A stretch of 64,000 nt of DNA from CAWVSB01 sp036960375 (GCA_036960375.1 JBALVY010000010.1:108720-172719), one strand, 5' to 3'. Shown: positions 1 through 9,261, numbered from the stretch's first letter. Numbers and translations are program-made. The notes: generated from the letters alone by a model not told the origin.

Positions 1-211
1 AACAAATAGCAGCTATTACCACTTTGCCCTTAAGCAATCACGAAGCCATGCCAGCTATTTTGCAAGCCAGCAACTCAGCCCTGAAAAAATGGCCGAATTT
101 GAACTGGCGGCAGGCCAATCGCACCAGCATCAGGCGGAAATAGAACAAGGCGACGGCGTTGGCTTCGATGAATTCCTCGCTCAATATTATTCACAGTACG
201 ACAACAAGTAG
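1..211 (+). CDS. gshA: glutamate-cysteine ligase, C-terminal end (partial)
   Basis: An open frame enters from the left edge and stops with TAG at 209-211, giving about 69 residues. The segment reads NSSYYHFALKQSRSHASYF and later VGFDEFLAQYYSQ. This resembles the C-terminal tail of proteobacterial glutamate-cysteine ligase, which makes gamma-glutamylcysteine in the first step of glutathione synthesis. The catalytic part lies outside the window. The stop codon overlaps the GTG start of the next gene (TAGTG), so the two are probably translationally coupled. The assignment rests on remembered family similarity of a short tail. Confidence 0.6.
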   Translation, partial: TNSSYYHFALKQSRSHASYFASQQLSPEKMAEFELAAGQSHQHQAEIEQGDGVGFDEFLAQYYSQYDNK

Positions 212-792
212 TGAACTATCTGGCTCATTTTCATCTAGCCGGAACCAATGAAAACTATATTGTCGGAGCTTTATTAGGGGATTTTGTAAAAGGTTCGCTT
301 GCTGGCAGTGAGCTACCCGCTGAAATAAATACCGGTATTAAACTGCACCGACAAATAGACGGCTTTACCCAACGGCAGCCCAGCGTAGACAAAAAGACCT
401 ATGACGGCCCATGGCGCCGCTATGGTGGGATACTGGAAGACGTCATCAGCGATTATTTCCTCAGCCGTGCCTGGAGTGATTATCACCCCCGTCAACTTGA
501 ACAATACGCAGACGACGTTTATCACATATTACAGACCAACAATCATCACCTTAACGAAAAAGCACTCAACTTCGCCCAGAGGATGAGTGAATATAACCTA
601 CTCTGTCGCTACCGTGACTGGTCGTCGATAGATCGCACATTGACCAGCATTGGCCAACGCTTGAAAAGAGACAACCCGTTACATCAGGCGGCCGATTATC
701 TATGGCCGCATCGCGCGCAATTGGAAGACAATTTTCATGCAGACTACCCTGCGCTGATTACTTTCGCGACTCAATGGCGAGATAATCAGTAA
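211..792 (+). CDS. acpH: acyl carrier protein phosphodiesterase (AcpH, DUF479 family)
   Basis: The protein has 193 residues, the usual length for AcpH. AcpH removes the 4'-phosphopantetheine group from acyl carrier protein in the cytoplasm. The N-terminus NYLAHFHLAG, the LLGDFVKG motif with Asp24, the LHRQID motif near residue 45 and ISDYFLSRAW near residue 80 are the conserved metal and substrate signatures of the family. The start is a GTG overlapping the upstream gshA stop codon, which supports coupling. No separate promoter is visible. Assignment to the family is firm; enzymatic activity follows from the E. coli homologue. Confidence 0.88.
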   Translation: MNYLAHFHLAGTNENYIVGALLGDFVKGSLAGSELPAEINTGIKLHRQIDGFTQRQPSVDKKTYDGPWRRYGGILEDVISDYFLSRAWSDYHPRQLEQYADDVYHILQTNNHHLNEKALNFAQRMSEYNLLCRYRDWSSIDRTLTSIGQRLKRDNPLHQAADYLWPHRAQLEDNFHADYPALITFATQWRDNQ

Positions 793-866
793 GCCGATGT
801 CCAGACTTGTGCAACAGCACACAATACTCTACCTTAAGCTCAATTTTATTAGCTCGGAACAATACC

Positions 867-1361
867 ATGACACTACCCCGCCCTCGCCTCATCAACCTGC
901 TGATCTTTATAGCTACCAGCGGATTAATGTCAGTAGGATTCATCATGGAGCACCAAATGGGGCTGGAACCCTGCCCTCTGTGCATGACCCAACGGATATT
1001 TATTGTACTGACCGGTTTCTTCGGTTTACTGGCATTCCTGCATAATCCTGGCCTGCGCGGTACACAAATATACGGCACGGCCACCCTGCTTAGTGCCTTA
1101 ACCGGTGGCGGGTTCTCTATCCGTCAGCTTTATCTGCAAAGCTTGCCCGAAGACCTTGTCCCCGCCTGCGGTCCCAGCTTGTCGTATATTCTGGACACCT
1201 TTCCACTGGCTCATGCGCTGAAGCTGATGCTGACAGGGGACGGTAACTGCGCTGAGGTAGCCTGGACCTTTATGGGTATCAGCATACCGGGCTGGACGCT
1301 GGTTGCTTTTGCAGCCCTGGCAGGCATAAGCATCTGGCAAATTGTTCGATCCTCACGCTAG
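867..1361 (+). CDS. dsbB: disulfide bond formation protein DsbB
   Basis: This inner-membrane protein of 164 residues reoxidises periplasmic DsbA and passes electrons to ubiquinone. Four hydrophobic helices are visible. The first periplasmic redox pair is Cys36-Cys39 in EPCPLC. The second pair is Cys101 (PAC) and Cys128 (GNC), the exact DsbB arrangement. An in-frame start exists 60 bp upstream, but the ATG at 867 puts the first helix right after a short charged N-terminus as in the family, so it is preferred. The gene stands alone between acpH and rsd in the same orientation. Confidence 0.93.
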   Translation: MTLPRPRLINLLIFIATSGLMSVGFIMEHQMGLEPCPLCMTQRIFIVLTGFFGLLAFLHNPGLRGTQIYGTATLLSALTGGGFSIRQLYLQSLPEDLVPACGPSLSYILDTFPLAHALKLMLTGDGNCAEVAWTFMGISIPGWTLVAFAALAGISIWQIVRSSR

Positions 1362-1423
1362 TGCATTGCGTCGAAGACACTATCAGCGTAGTATTTTGCT
1401 AATAATGTAACGGATGTAAAAAC

Positions 1424-1891
1424 ATGCAAGATACGGGCAGTACAGTACAAGAGACATGGCACAACGTGGAGGAACTTCTCAATCGCTGGCTAGATGAGCG
1501 TAAACAATTACTGGTGCGTTACTGCCATTTTAGTGATGATCCACAGACCGCCCCCCGCTGGATGGACGTATCACGGTTCTGCCAGATCCTGATGGACTAT
1601 ATGAGTGCCGGACATTTTGAGGTATTTGATGAATTGGTGGCCGAAGCCGCTGTTTTCCAGGATGGCACTGACGAGGTAGCCGAAAAACTTTACCCAAAAA
1701 TTCACGCTACTACGGAATTAGCTCTGGCTTTCAACGATAAATATGCCGACGAAGAGGCTTGGGAGACAGCCACCGGTGATTTTCCGCGCGATGTCTCCAC
1801 GCTGGGAGAAACACTCACCAGCCGCTTTGACCTGGAAGATAAATTGATTGCCGTTCTTCACGAGTCACACCGCCCTGCGGCTAACGCGTAG
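1424..1891 (+). CDS. rsd: Rsd/AlgQ family anti-sigma-70 factor
   Basis: The protein has 155 residues, close to E. coli Rsd (158). Rsd binds region 4 of the housekeeping sigma factor and shifts RNA polymerase toward alternative sigmas, mainly in stationary phase. The all-helical sequence with LLNRWLDERKQLLVRYCHF near the N-terminus, VSRFCQILMDYMSAGHFEVF in the middle and SRFDLEDKLIAVL near the end matches the Rsd/AlgQ family. The gene ends at a strong hairpin shared with the convergent FKBP gene. The partner sigma factor RpoD is encoded at 42.9-44.7 kb. Confidence 0.88.
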   Translation: MQDTGSTVQETWHNVEELLNRWLDERKQLLVRYCHFSDDPQTAPRWMDVSRFCQILMDYMSAGHFEVFDELVAEAAVFQDGTDEVAEKLYPKIHATTELALAFNDKYADEEAWETATGDFPRDVSTLGETLTSRFDLEDKLIAVLHESHRPAANA

Positions 1892-1930
1892 CTGAACTGA
1901 CTGAAAGCCCGCAACAAAACCCACTTGCAT

Positions 1931-1965
1931 AAAAAAACGGAGCCATTATGGCTCCGTTTTTCTAT
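1931..1965. terminator. bidirectional intrinsic terminator between rsd and the FKBP gene
   Basis: The stem AACGGAGCC/GGCTCCGTT has a tiny loop, an A-run on the left and a T-run on the right, so it can end transcription from both sides. It lies between convergent genes. Confidence 0.9.
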
Positions 1966-1972
1966 TGACTAG

Positions 1973-2755
1973 TTACTCTGCAGCTACTGGTGCCGCTAGA
2001 GCCACCTGCTCTGCAATAGACAACAAATCTACTTCAAAGATCAAAGTAGAGTTAGGACCGATAGGCCCTGTTCCGCCATTGCCATAAGCAAGCTCTGAAG
2101 GGATATACAACTCATACTTGGAGCCTACCTTCATTAACTGAAGCGCCTCCGTCCAGCCTGCTATTACAGCATTAACCGGAAAACTCGCTGGTTCACCACG
2201 GCTATACGAACTATCAAACTCCGTTCCGTCGATCAGAGTCCCTTTATAGTTAACCGTTACCGTATCTTCGGCTGTTGGCATGGCACCATCGCCGGCTACC
2301 AACACTTTGTACTGCAAACCGGTTTCAGTCGTCACGACACCTTCTTTTGTTGCATTTTCGGCCAAATAGGCCAATCCCGCTGACTCGTTTTCACCTCCGG
2401 CCACGGCGGCTTCTGCCTCAGCTTTGGCTTGCAAAGTCGCCATCACATTCTTGCTGGCCTCCAACAAAACGTCTTCTGCAATTTGGGGATCATTACCCGC
2501 AATGCCGTCAGTAATACCGGCAGTGAGTGCATCAATATCGACATCAAATCCGCTGCCGCCGAGCTGACCACCCAGATTCATACCCATGCCGTAGGATAAT
2601 TTTTGCTCGTCAGTAGCAAAAGCCGTAGCCACCACAGGTTCAGCTGCAACCTCTACTTCTACTTCTACTTCTACTGCCTTATCGGCAGGTTTATCACAAG
2701 CGACTAATGCTACAGCCATCAGGCTAACAGCGGTTAATTTAACTATTTTTTGCAT
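1973..2755 (-). CDS. FKBP-type peptidyl-prolyl isomerase lipoprotein (FkpA/Mip-like)
   Basis: The protein has 260 residues. It starts with a lipoprotein signal peptide ending in the lipobox VALVAC (Cys20), followed by Asp, which in enterobacteria favours inner-membrane retention. A short (VE)4 linker follows, then an FKBP N-terminal dimerisation region (EQKLSYGMGMNLGGQL) and a C-terminal FKBP domain with GTLIDGTEFDSSYSRG, VIAGWTEAL and PSELAYGNGG. It should act as a proline isomerase and chaperone in the periplasm. The ATG at 2755 has AAAGGAAG upstream and starts the signal peptide; an earlier in-frame start would bury it. The linker is encoded by a hexanucleotide repeat. Confidence 0.9.
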   Translation of the reverse strand: MQKIVKLTAVSLMAVALVACDKPADKAVEVEVEVEVAAEPVVATAFATDEQKLSYGMGMNLGGQLGGSGFDVDIDALTAGITDGIAGNDPQIAEDVLLEASKNVMATLQAKAEAEAAVAGGENESAGLAYLAENATKEGVVTTETGLQYKVLVAGDGAMPTAEDTVTVNYKGTLIDGTEFDSSYSRGEPASFPVNAVIAGWTEALQLMKVGSKYELYIPSELAYGNGGTGPIGPNSTLIFEVDLLSIAEQVALAAPVAAE

Positions 2756-2800
2756 GTTGCTTCCTTTAAGTTTCAGGCCGCTTAAAGCGGTCATGGTAAA

Positions 2801-3334
2801 TCAGCAGGTATGACCTGCGATATCTTCTTGCAATTGACTCTCCGTCATATCGGGAAATGCCACTACAAATAAATTCTTAATTTCGTGCCACTCGAGCGCT
2901 CTGGATAATTGTAACTGCCCATAATCACTCAAATTCTGGTACAGAGTATACGGGCCTGGTGCAGCCGGCATTATATGCGACTTAAGCAAATGATACATAT
3001 GATCCTGCTGTACTTCTTCTGCCGCTATTTCAGCCTGCTTGATCTGCTCGCGTACCTGCTGGGCTCCAAGCAGATCAAAACCCTTAATGGCGCGCCGCAA
3101 CTGACGCAGCGGCACAATACCTTCGGCATGCCATTTTTGCAGCTCACTATTGGACAACAATTTTGTCAAAAATTCCCTGTTCAGCTGTAAACCCTCTTCG
3201 CCGCCCCAACAACACAGCAGAAGCAGGTTAACATCCAGTTTCAATACGTCCTGAAGATACAGCAAGGCGCTCTCGGCACCTGGTCGGGCATAAAACTCCA
3301 ATGAGTAACGCCACAAAGGATTTGCTTCACTCAC
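2801..3334 (-). CDS. TIGR02444-family conserved protein (DUF2390)
   Basis: A protein of about 177 residues from a GTG start. The N-terminus SEANPLWRYSLEFYARPGAE and the following LDVNLLLLCCWGG match a small proteobacterial family of unknown function known as TIGR02444. The GTG at 3334 is chosen because the family begins with this SEANPLW segment and because longer starts would run into the divergent ABC-F gene. The protein is predicted cytoplasmic and helical. It often sits beside yheS-type ABC genes, as here, but no role can be assigned. Confidence 0.75.
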   Translation of the reverse strand: MSEANPLWRYSLEFYARPGAESALLYLQDVLKLDVNLLLLCCWGGEEGLQLNREFLTKLLSNSELQKWHAEGIVPLRQLRRAIKGFDLLGAQQVREQIKQAEIAAEEVQQDHMYHLLKSHIMPAAPGPYTLYQNLSDYGQLQLSRALEWHEIKNLFVVAFPDMTESQLQEDIAGHTC

Positions 3335-3407
3335 TAGCACACCAAATTTCACAGTTAAGAAAAGAATGCAGCTTAAAACGATGCGAGCCCTGTTACAATG
3401 CGCGACC

Positions 3408-5291
3408 ATGATATCTATACAAAACATCACATTACGGCGCGGCACCAAGGTGCTCTTCAGTTCAGCCGACATCACCATTCACGATGGCGAAAGCATCGGT
3501 GTGACGGGTACTAACGGCTGCGGAAAATCCTCTTTATTCGCCCTGTTAACTGGCGAACTGGGTGCCGATAGCGGCGACTTGCAGATTCCGAGGAATTGGC
3601 GCATTACGCTGATGTCGCAAGAAGTTGAGGCCACTAAGCGCTCAGCACTAGACTATGTCATTGATGGTGACAAAACGTTACGCGGGTTGCAGCAAGAACT
3701 GGCAGAGGCAGAAGCCAGCGAAGATAATCACGCTATTGCGCACCTGCACGCCGCTCTGGAAAGCCACGACGGCTATACCGCAGTAAGCCGCGCTCAACAA
3801 CTATTAGCGGGCCTGGGCTTTGCGGATGCCGATCAACATAGGCCGGTAACAGATTTTTCCGGTGGTTGGCGTATCCGACTCAACCTGGCGCAAACCCTGA
3901 TGTGCCCGTCAGACCTGATGTTGCTGGACGAACCCACCAATCACCTCGACCTGGATACCGTTGGATGGCTCGAGCAATGGCTGCGCCGCTACTCTGGCAC
4001 CTTACTGATCATATCTCATGACAGGGATTTCCTTGACGCCGTGACCCAGCGCACCCTGCAATTTGAATCAGGCAAACTGCATATATACAAAGGTAATTAC
4101 TCGGCCGCAGAGCGGCAGCGCGCCGAACGCTTGTCACAGCAGCAAGCGATGTATGAAAAACAGCAAACACGTATTGCTGAAATTGACGCCTTTGTCAGAC
4201 GCTTTCGCGCCAAGGCCACCAAAGCCAAACAAGCCCAAAGTCGGCTGAAGGAGCTTGACCGCCTAGAGCGCATTGAGGCAGCTCATGTCGATTCACCATT
4301 TTCCTTCAAGATTCCCTGCCATGACAGGATGTCTGACCCACTGCTCAACATAGCCCGCTGCGATCTGGGTTACGGCGACAACGTCATTGTCCGCCAGGCC
4401 AACCTGGGCATCCGCCCGGGTGATCGCTTTGGTATTCTAGGTGCCAACGGTGCGGGTAAATCGACCCTATTGAAAACGGTGGCCGGGCTGCAGCCAGCGA
4501 TAAGTGGCGATCGAGTTTGCGGCGAACATTTACGTATAGGTTATTTCTCCCAGCACCAACTGGAAGCGCTGGATCTGGATGCCACAGCCCTGTTACACCT
4601 GCAACGCCTTAACGAAAAGGCTCGTGAACAGGAGATCCGCAACTTCCTCGGCGGCTTCGGCTTTCCCGGAGAAACAGCCGATGCGGACATAAAACCCTTT
4701 TCGGGTGGTGAAAAAGCCCGGCTAGCGCTGGCAATTATCGCTTGGCAGAAGCCTAATCTTTTGATTTTGGACGAACCTACCAACCACCTGGATCTGGAAA
4801 TGCGCCATGCACTTACTGTGGCATTACAAACCTATGAGGGTGCGGTACTGGTTGTCTCACACGACCGGCACTTGCTCAAAAATACGGTAGACCAGCTATT
4901 GTGGGTACACAACGGCAAACTGGACGATTTTGACGGTACGCTGGAAGATTACCAGAACCGCATGACGCAAACCCTGAAGTCCAACGGCGCGTCGGGGTCG
5001 CGTCCGGACGAAAAAAAGGCGCGTCGCCAGCAAGCTGCCGAGTTGCGCAAGTCCTTACAGCCGCTCAAAAATGCGCTAAAGAAACTGGAAAAAGCCATGC
5101 AAAAAAATGCCGAGAAGCTGCAAGACCTTGAAGCCGCCTTGGCAGACCCCTCATTATATGAGGCGGGTAATCATGTTCTGCTGCAAACCCTGCTGAAAGA
5201 ACAGGGGCTGCATAGCAAACAACAGGAATCACTGGAAGAAGACTGGCTGGAACAACAAGAACAACTCGAAACCGCCGAGTCCGACCTATAA
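3408..5291 (+). CDS. yheS: ABC-F family ATPase, YheS type
   Basis: A soluble protein of 627 residues with two ATP-binding cassettes and no membrane segments. Cassette 1 has Walker A GTNGCGKSS near residue 35, signature FSGGW and LLLDEPTNHLDLD. Cassette 2 has GANGAGKST, signature FSGGEKARL and LILDEPTNHLDLE. The interdomain linker contains RFRAKATKAKQAQSR. A charged coiled-coil tail follows residue 530. ABC-F proteins act on ribosomes as translation factors; this one matches E. coli YheS over its full length. The ATG at 3408 matches the family N-terminus MISIQNITLRRG. Its stop is directly adjacent to the convergent elbB stop. Confidence 0.9.
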   Translation: MISIQNITLRRGTKVLFSSADITIHDGESIGVTGTNGCGKSSLFALLTGELGADSGDLQIPRNWRITLMSQEVEATKRSALDYVIDGDKTLRGLQQELAEAEASEDNHAIAHLHAALESHDGYTAVSRAQQLLAGLGFADADQHRPVTDFSGGWRIRLNLAQTLMCPSDLMLLDEPTNHLDLDTVGWLEQWLRRYSGTLLIISHDRDFLDAVTQRTLQFESGKLHIYKGNYSAAERQRAERLSQQQAMYEKQQTRIAEIDAFVRRFRAKATKAKQAQSRLKELDRLERIEAAHVDSPFSFKIPCHDRMSDPLLNIARCDLGYGDNVIVRQANLGIRPGDRFGILGANGAGKSTLLKTVAGLQPAISGDRVCGEHLRIGYFSQHQLEALDLDATALLHLQRLNEKAREQEIRNFLGGFGFPGETADADIKPFSGGEKARLALAIIAWQKPNLLILDEPTNHLDLEMRHALTVALQTYEGAVLVVSHDRHLLKNTVDQLLWVHNGKLDDFDGTLEDYQNRMTQTLKSNGASGSRPDEKKARRQQAAELRKSLQPLKNALKKLEKAMQKNAEKLQDLEAALADPSLYEAGNHVLLQTLLKEQGLHSKQQESLEEDWLEQQEQLETAESDL

Positions 5292-5945
5292 TCAAGCAAG
5301 TTTCAATACTTCATCTACCAGCTTGTTAATGCCACTGGCCGCCTCAGCAATAGAGGAAGCCAACATATAGGCGGGCGTTGTTACATATTGGCGCTGCTGA
5401 TCAATAACAATCTCATTGACCTTGCAGTCAACGTGCTCGCCGCCAGAGGCAGAAATAGCCGCAGCGGTGGCCTCATCAGAGCCGATAGTACATTGCACCC
5501 CCGCACCAAATATTTTTGCCGACATCGTTGGCGCAATACACATCAGACCAATAGGTTTACCGGCTTTATGCATAGCTTGAGCAAAAGTTAAAAAATCGGG
5601 CTGCACGCTTAAGCCAGCTCCGTTAACAGCAAAATCACTGAGATTCTTAGCTGCACCAAAACCGCCAGGTACAATTAGCGCATCAAAATCATCTACCCTA
5701 GCCTCAACGATGTTCTTAATTTCACCCCGAGCCAGGCGCGCAGCTTCAACCAGCACGTTGCGTGACTCGCCCTCAACTACTTCGCCGCTAAGATGATTTA
5801 CCACATGCATTTGCTCAATATCCGGGGCAAAACACTGATAATCAGCGCCCTCTTGGCTCAAACGTAAAAGTGTAATCACACTTTCATAGATTTCGGAACC
5901 ATCAAACACTCCGCAACCGGACAATACCACTGCAACCTTAGTCAT
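5292..5945 (-). CDS. elbB: ElbB-like glyoxalase (DJ-1/PfpI superfamily)
   Basis: The protein has 217 residues of the class I glutamine-amidotransferase-like fold. The start KVAVVLSGCGVFDGSEIYE, the middle ALIVPGGFGAAKNLSDFA and the nucleophile region GLMCIAPTM match ElbB, once called isoprenoid biosynthesis protein with amidotransferase-like domain and later shown to have glyoxalase activity. It is cytoplasmic. It follows the flavin reductase gene by 12 bp on the same strand, so they are likely cotranscribed. Confidence 0.85.
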   Translation of the reverse strand: MTKVAVVLSGCGVFDGSEIYESVITLLRLSQEGADYQCFAPDIEQMHVVNHLSGEVVEGESRNVLVEAARLARGEIKNIVEARVDDFDALIVPGGFGAAKNLSDFAVNGAGLSVQPDFLTFAQAMHKAGKPIGLMCIAPTMSAKIFGAGVQCTIGSDEATAAAISASGGEHVDCKVNEIVIDQQRQYVTTPAYMLASSIAEAASGINKLVDEVLKLA

Positions 5946-5957
5946 TTTTTCTCTCCG

Positions 5958-8087
5958 CTATTTACGCTGCCAACGATGAAATTTCTCAGCAAAATTCAAT
6001 GCCTTTTCAGGCGCTCTGGCCTTACGCCAATTGCCTGCGGCAAATTTGTTCGCCTCCATCCAGGTCGGGTAGACATGAATAGTACCCAGGATTTTATTCA
6101 AACCTAGTCCGTGTTTCATGGCGAGTACAAATTCACCAATTAATTCGCCCGCGTGTGCACCGACAATAGTGGCGCCTAATATTTTATCGGACCCAGACTT
6201 GGTCAGCACCTTCACGAAACCCCGAGCCTGTCCGTCGGCAATAGCGCGGTCGTGCTCCTCCAGATCATAGCGGGTCACCTCAAAAGCTATACCCCGGTCT
6301 GCTGCATCGATTTCACTCAAGCCCACGCGCGCTACATCCGGGTCGGTGAAGGTACACCAGGGCACAACAGAATAATCGATGGCAAACTTACGAAATCTGC
6401 CAAACAAGGCATTTACCGCGGCATACCAGGCCTGATGTGATGCCATGTGAGTAAACTGATAAGGACCTACAACATCACCACATGCGTAAATGGTCGGCAC
6501 CGAAGTACGACCGTAGGCATCAACAGCGACAGTGCCCTGTGCGCTTAGCTCCACACCCAGCTGTTCCAGCCCCATGTCCTCCACATTAGCTTTACGGCCT
6601 ATAGCCACCAGAACATGATCAAACGGCAGGCGAACACTGGCACCTTCAAATTCTGCGATTAGGACCGGCTCTTCACCGACTTCGAAGCCTGCAACTTTAT
6701 GACTGGTCAGCACTGTGATGCCCTGCTGCCGAAATTGCTCTGCCATAAACACCGACACATCGACGTCCTCACGAGGCAATATTCTGTCGGCCATATCAAT
6801 CTGTGTTACAGCAGACCCAAGCCGTGAAAAAGCCTGAGCCAGCTCGCAGCCAATGGGTCCTGCACCCAAAACCAATAGACGTGCAGGCAATTCGCTCAAA
6901 TTCCATACCGTATCAGAGCTGGACCAGGGCACTAACTCCAGACCTGGAAACGGTGGCACCAAAGGCCTGGCGCCACTGGCCAGGATAATATTGCGAGCAG
7001 TAATCGTTTGGCCGTTTACCGACACAGCCCAAGGCGACAACAAACGCGCCTCGCCCTGTATACAATCTACGCCCAGACCGGTAAAACGCTCAACGGAATC
7101 ATGCGGCTCTATGGTTTTAATGACGCCCTGCACTCGAGCCATTACCGCGCGGAAATCAACGCTGCCTGACGCGGAAATGCCAAAATCTGATGCCGTATCA
7201 ATGTTATGTTTGATGCTCGCAGCTCGAATCAATGCTTTACTGGGCACGCAACCGGTATTGAGGCAGTCACCACCCATCTTGTGCTTTTCGATCAAGGTAA
7301 CTTTGGCTTTTACGGTTGCCGCAATCAGTGCCGATACCAATCCGCCGGAACCCGCACCGATAACAATCAAATTAGTATCGAAAGTTTTGGGTTTATCAAA
7401 TTGTCGCAATACACGGCTGCGGCGCCAGCTATCAAGCAGTTTCTTTGCCAACAATGGGAAAACACCCAGTAATACAAAGGAGATAATCAGCGAGGGAGAA
7501 AGGAAGTCCCCTAGTTGATCTACCTGCGCGAGCTGTGTTCCGGCGTTAACATAGACAATGGTGCCCACCAACATACCCAGCTGGCTAACCCAGTAAAACC
7601 TAAGCACTGGCATTGGACTCAAACCCATAACCAGGTTAATCACAAAAAACGGGAATACCGGCACCAGGCGCAAGCCAAATAAATAGAATCCACCTTCTCG
7701 CTCGATACCGGAATTTATGGCCGCGAGTTTGTCGCCAAAACGGCCCTGAACCCAGTCTTTAAGTAAGGTGCGTGCGATCAAAAATGCGCAGGTGGCTCCA
7801 ATACTGCTAGCAAATGACACCAGCAATACGCCGGCAGACAAACCAAATAAAGCACCTGCTGCGACCGTCATAATTGCAGCGCCAGGTAAACTCAAAGCAG
7901 CCACAGCGACATAGAGTAAAAAATACGCCATAAAGGCCAACAGGAATTGCTGGTCGACAAACTGAATCAGCTGCGCCTTAATACTATTGAAGTAATCCAG
8001 ATTCAGGTATTGGGGCAAATTAAAAAACCATGCTGCTCCAAAAACACAGATTACGAAGGCCAGAACTGCCTTTTGGGACTTTGACAT
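5958..8087 (-). CDS. TVP38/DedA-like membrane domain fused to FAD-dependent disulfide reductase
   Basis: A fusion of 709 residues. Residues 1 to about 230 form a TVP38/TMEM64 (SNARE-associated, DedA-like) membrane domain with several helices. From about residue 240 comes a pyridine nucleotide-disulfide oxidoreductase: FAD motif IGAGSGG, redox pair GGDCLNTGCVPSK, NAD(P) motif GAGPIGCELA, second FAD motif YACGDVVG. The C-terminal dimer motif reads HVYPTWMEANKFAAG instead of the lipoamide dehydrogenase form. Annotators often call such proteins mercuric reductase, but there is no N-terminal metal-binding domain and no paired C-terminal cysteines, so the substrate is unknown. Its active site would sit at the inner membrane. 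Confidence 0.85.
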   Translation of the reverse strand: MSKSQKAVLAFVICVFGAAWFFNLPQYLNLDYFNSIKAQLIQFVDQQFLLAFMAYFLLYVAVAALSLPGAAIMTVAAGALFGLSAGVLLVSFASSIGATCAFLIARTLLKDWVQGRFGDKLAAINSGIEREGGFYLFGLRLVPVFPFFVINLVMGLSPMPVLRFYWVSQLGMLVGTIVYVNAGTQLAQVDQLGDFLSPSLIISFVLLGVFPLLAKKLLDSWRRSRVLRQFDKPKTFDTNLIVIGAGSGGLVSALIAATVKAKVTLIEKHKMGGDCLNTGCVPSKALIRAASIKHNIDTASDFGISASGSVDFRAVMARVQGVIKTIEPHDSVERFTGLGVDCIQGEARLLSPWAVSVNGQTITARNIILASGARPLVPPFPGLELVPWSSSDTVWNLSELPARLLVLGAGPIGCELAQAFSRLGSAVTQIDMADRILPREDVDVSVFMAEQFRQQGITVLTSHKVAGFEVGEEPVLIAEFEGASVRLPFDHVLVAIGRKANVEDMGLEQLGVELSAQGTVAVDAYGRTSVPTIYACGDVVGPYQFTHMASHQAWYAAVNALFGRFRKFAIDYSVVPWCTFTDPDVARVGLSEIDAADRGIAFEVTRYDLEEHDRAIADGQARGFVKVLTKSGSDKILGATIVGAHAGELIGEFVLAMKHGLGLNKILGTIHVYPTWMEANKFAAGNWRKARAPEKALNFAEKFHRWQRK

Positions 8088-8192
8088 ACTACTCCAAACT
8101 GAAATGATATCTATGAGAGGACCCAGTCAAACCAGGCAGTTGCTTACTTAGAATACCCATGACTGCATTTAGTTCACTGAGCGCAAAACTAT

Positions 8193-9143
8193 CTATTTTG
8201 TGGCTGGGCGCTTGCCGCCAAAAAGATCATAGATAATACCTTCCCGCAGAGCACCACTGGAGATCACCATATGACTAATATTAAAGGCATCAAATATAGC
8301 GCAGGTAATAGCAACACCACTAACAATGACGCCTCGACGTGCCCGTTTCAAACCCGGTAGCTGTATGTTGTCTATATGCTCGCTGCGCTCAAGCAAGCTA
8401 CGCAGTCGCAGCAGGCCTTCGACACCAATACCTTCTTCACACCAGCCCTGCGCCGCTAATACGCCTTCGATAGCTTGTAATGTGCCTGAAGAACCAACGC
8501 ACGTTTGCCAACCCATTGCCTTATAGTCAGGTACGATAGACTCCAACTCTGCCCGTGCCGCTGAATACGCATCGATAAAACGCCCGGGCGTAACAATACC
8601 CTCGCCGAAAAAACGATCCATATAGGTAACGCAGCCTAAATGCAGGCTTTCCAGCAGATGTGATTGAAAACCCTGGCCGATAATAAACTCTGTGCTGCCA
8701 CCGCCTATATCAATAAGCAGCCTGGAACCTTTCTCATCGTCCAGCGCGTGGGCCGCGCCAATGTATATCAGCCTAGCCTCTTCCCGTCCTGCTATGACTT
8801 CAACCTCACACCCGAGAATCTCACTCGCCGCATCAGTGAATATGTGGCTATTTTGCGCAACTCGCAGTGCGTTGGTACCTACCACACGTATTTGTACAGG
8901 AGGATGCCTATCAAGCATCTGCCGATACCCTTGCATGCAAATCAAGCCTCGCGCTATGGCTGAAGGGTCCAAACTGCCATCTACCATATTAGCCGCCAGC
9001 TGGATTTTCTTTCCTTCACGTTCAACAGGGCATATTTGGCCCTGCTCAATACGAGCAATAATCAGGTGGAAACTATTAGAACCAAGATCGATCGCGGCCA
9101 GCAATGGCGCTGAATTTTGATCCGGGCCTTGAAATTCTGCCAT
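8193..9143 (-). CDS. ppx: short Ppx/GppA exopolyphosphatase-type phosphatase
   Basis: The protein has 316 residues with the ASKHA ATPase fold. DLGSNSFHLIIARI near residue 18 and LLIDIGGGSTEFI near residue 142 are the phosphate loops, and GVAITCAIFDAF near the end contributes to the nucleotide pocket. Members cut inorganic polyphosphate or pppGpp. E. coli Ppx is about 510 residues; here the C-terminal HD-like domain is missing, so this is the short form of the family. It diverges from trxA, and the ppx/trxA/rho neighbourhood is a recurring proteobacterial arrangement. Ppx versus GppA substrate choice cannot be decided from sequence. Confidence 0.85.
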   Translation of the reverse strand: MAEFQGPDQNSAPLLAAIDLGSNSFHLIIARIEQGQICPVEREGKKIQLAANMVDGSLDPSAIARGLICMQGYRQMLDRHPPVQIRVVGTNALRVAQNSHIFTDAASEILGCEVEVIAGREEARLIYIGAAHALDDEKGSRLLIDIGGGSTEFIIGQGFQSHLLESLHLGCVTYMDRFFGEGIVTPGRFIDAYSAARAELESIVPDYKAMGWQTCVGSSGTLQAIEGVLAAQGWCEEGIGVEGLLRLRSLLERSEHIDNIQLPGLKRARRGVIVSGVAITCAIFDAFNISHMVISSGALREGIIYDLFGGKRPATK

Positions 9144-9261
9144 AACTCCCCAATATAGGCTTTACGCGAAATTTTGTTGCGATGCGCAGTGGATGTTATT
9201 ATCCTAATCATTGTAACGCCTCCACTTTGAATTGAAACCTGAATAATCCCGGAGCTAGGAT

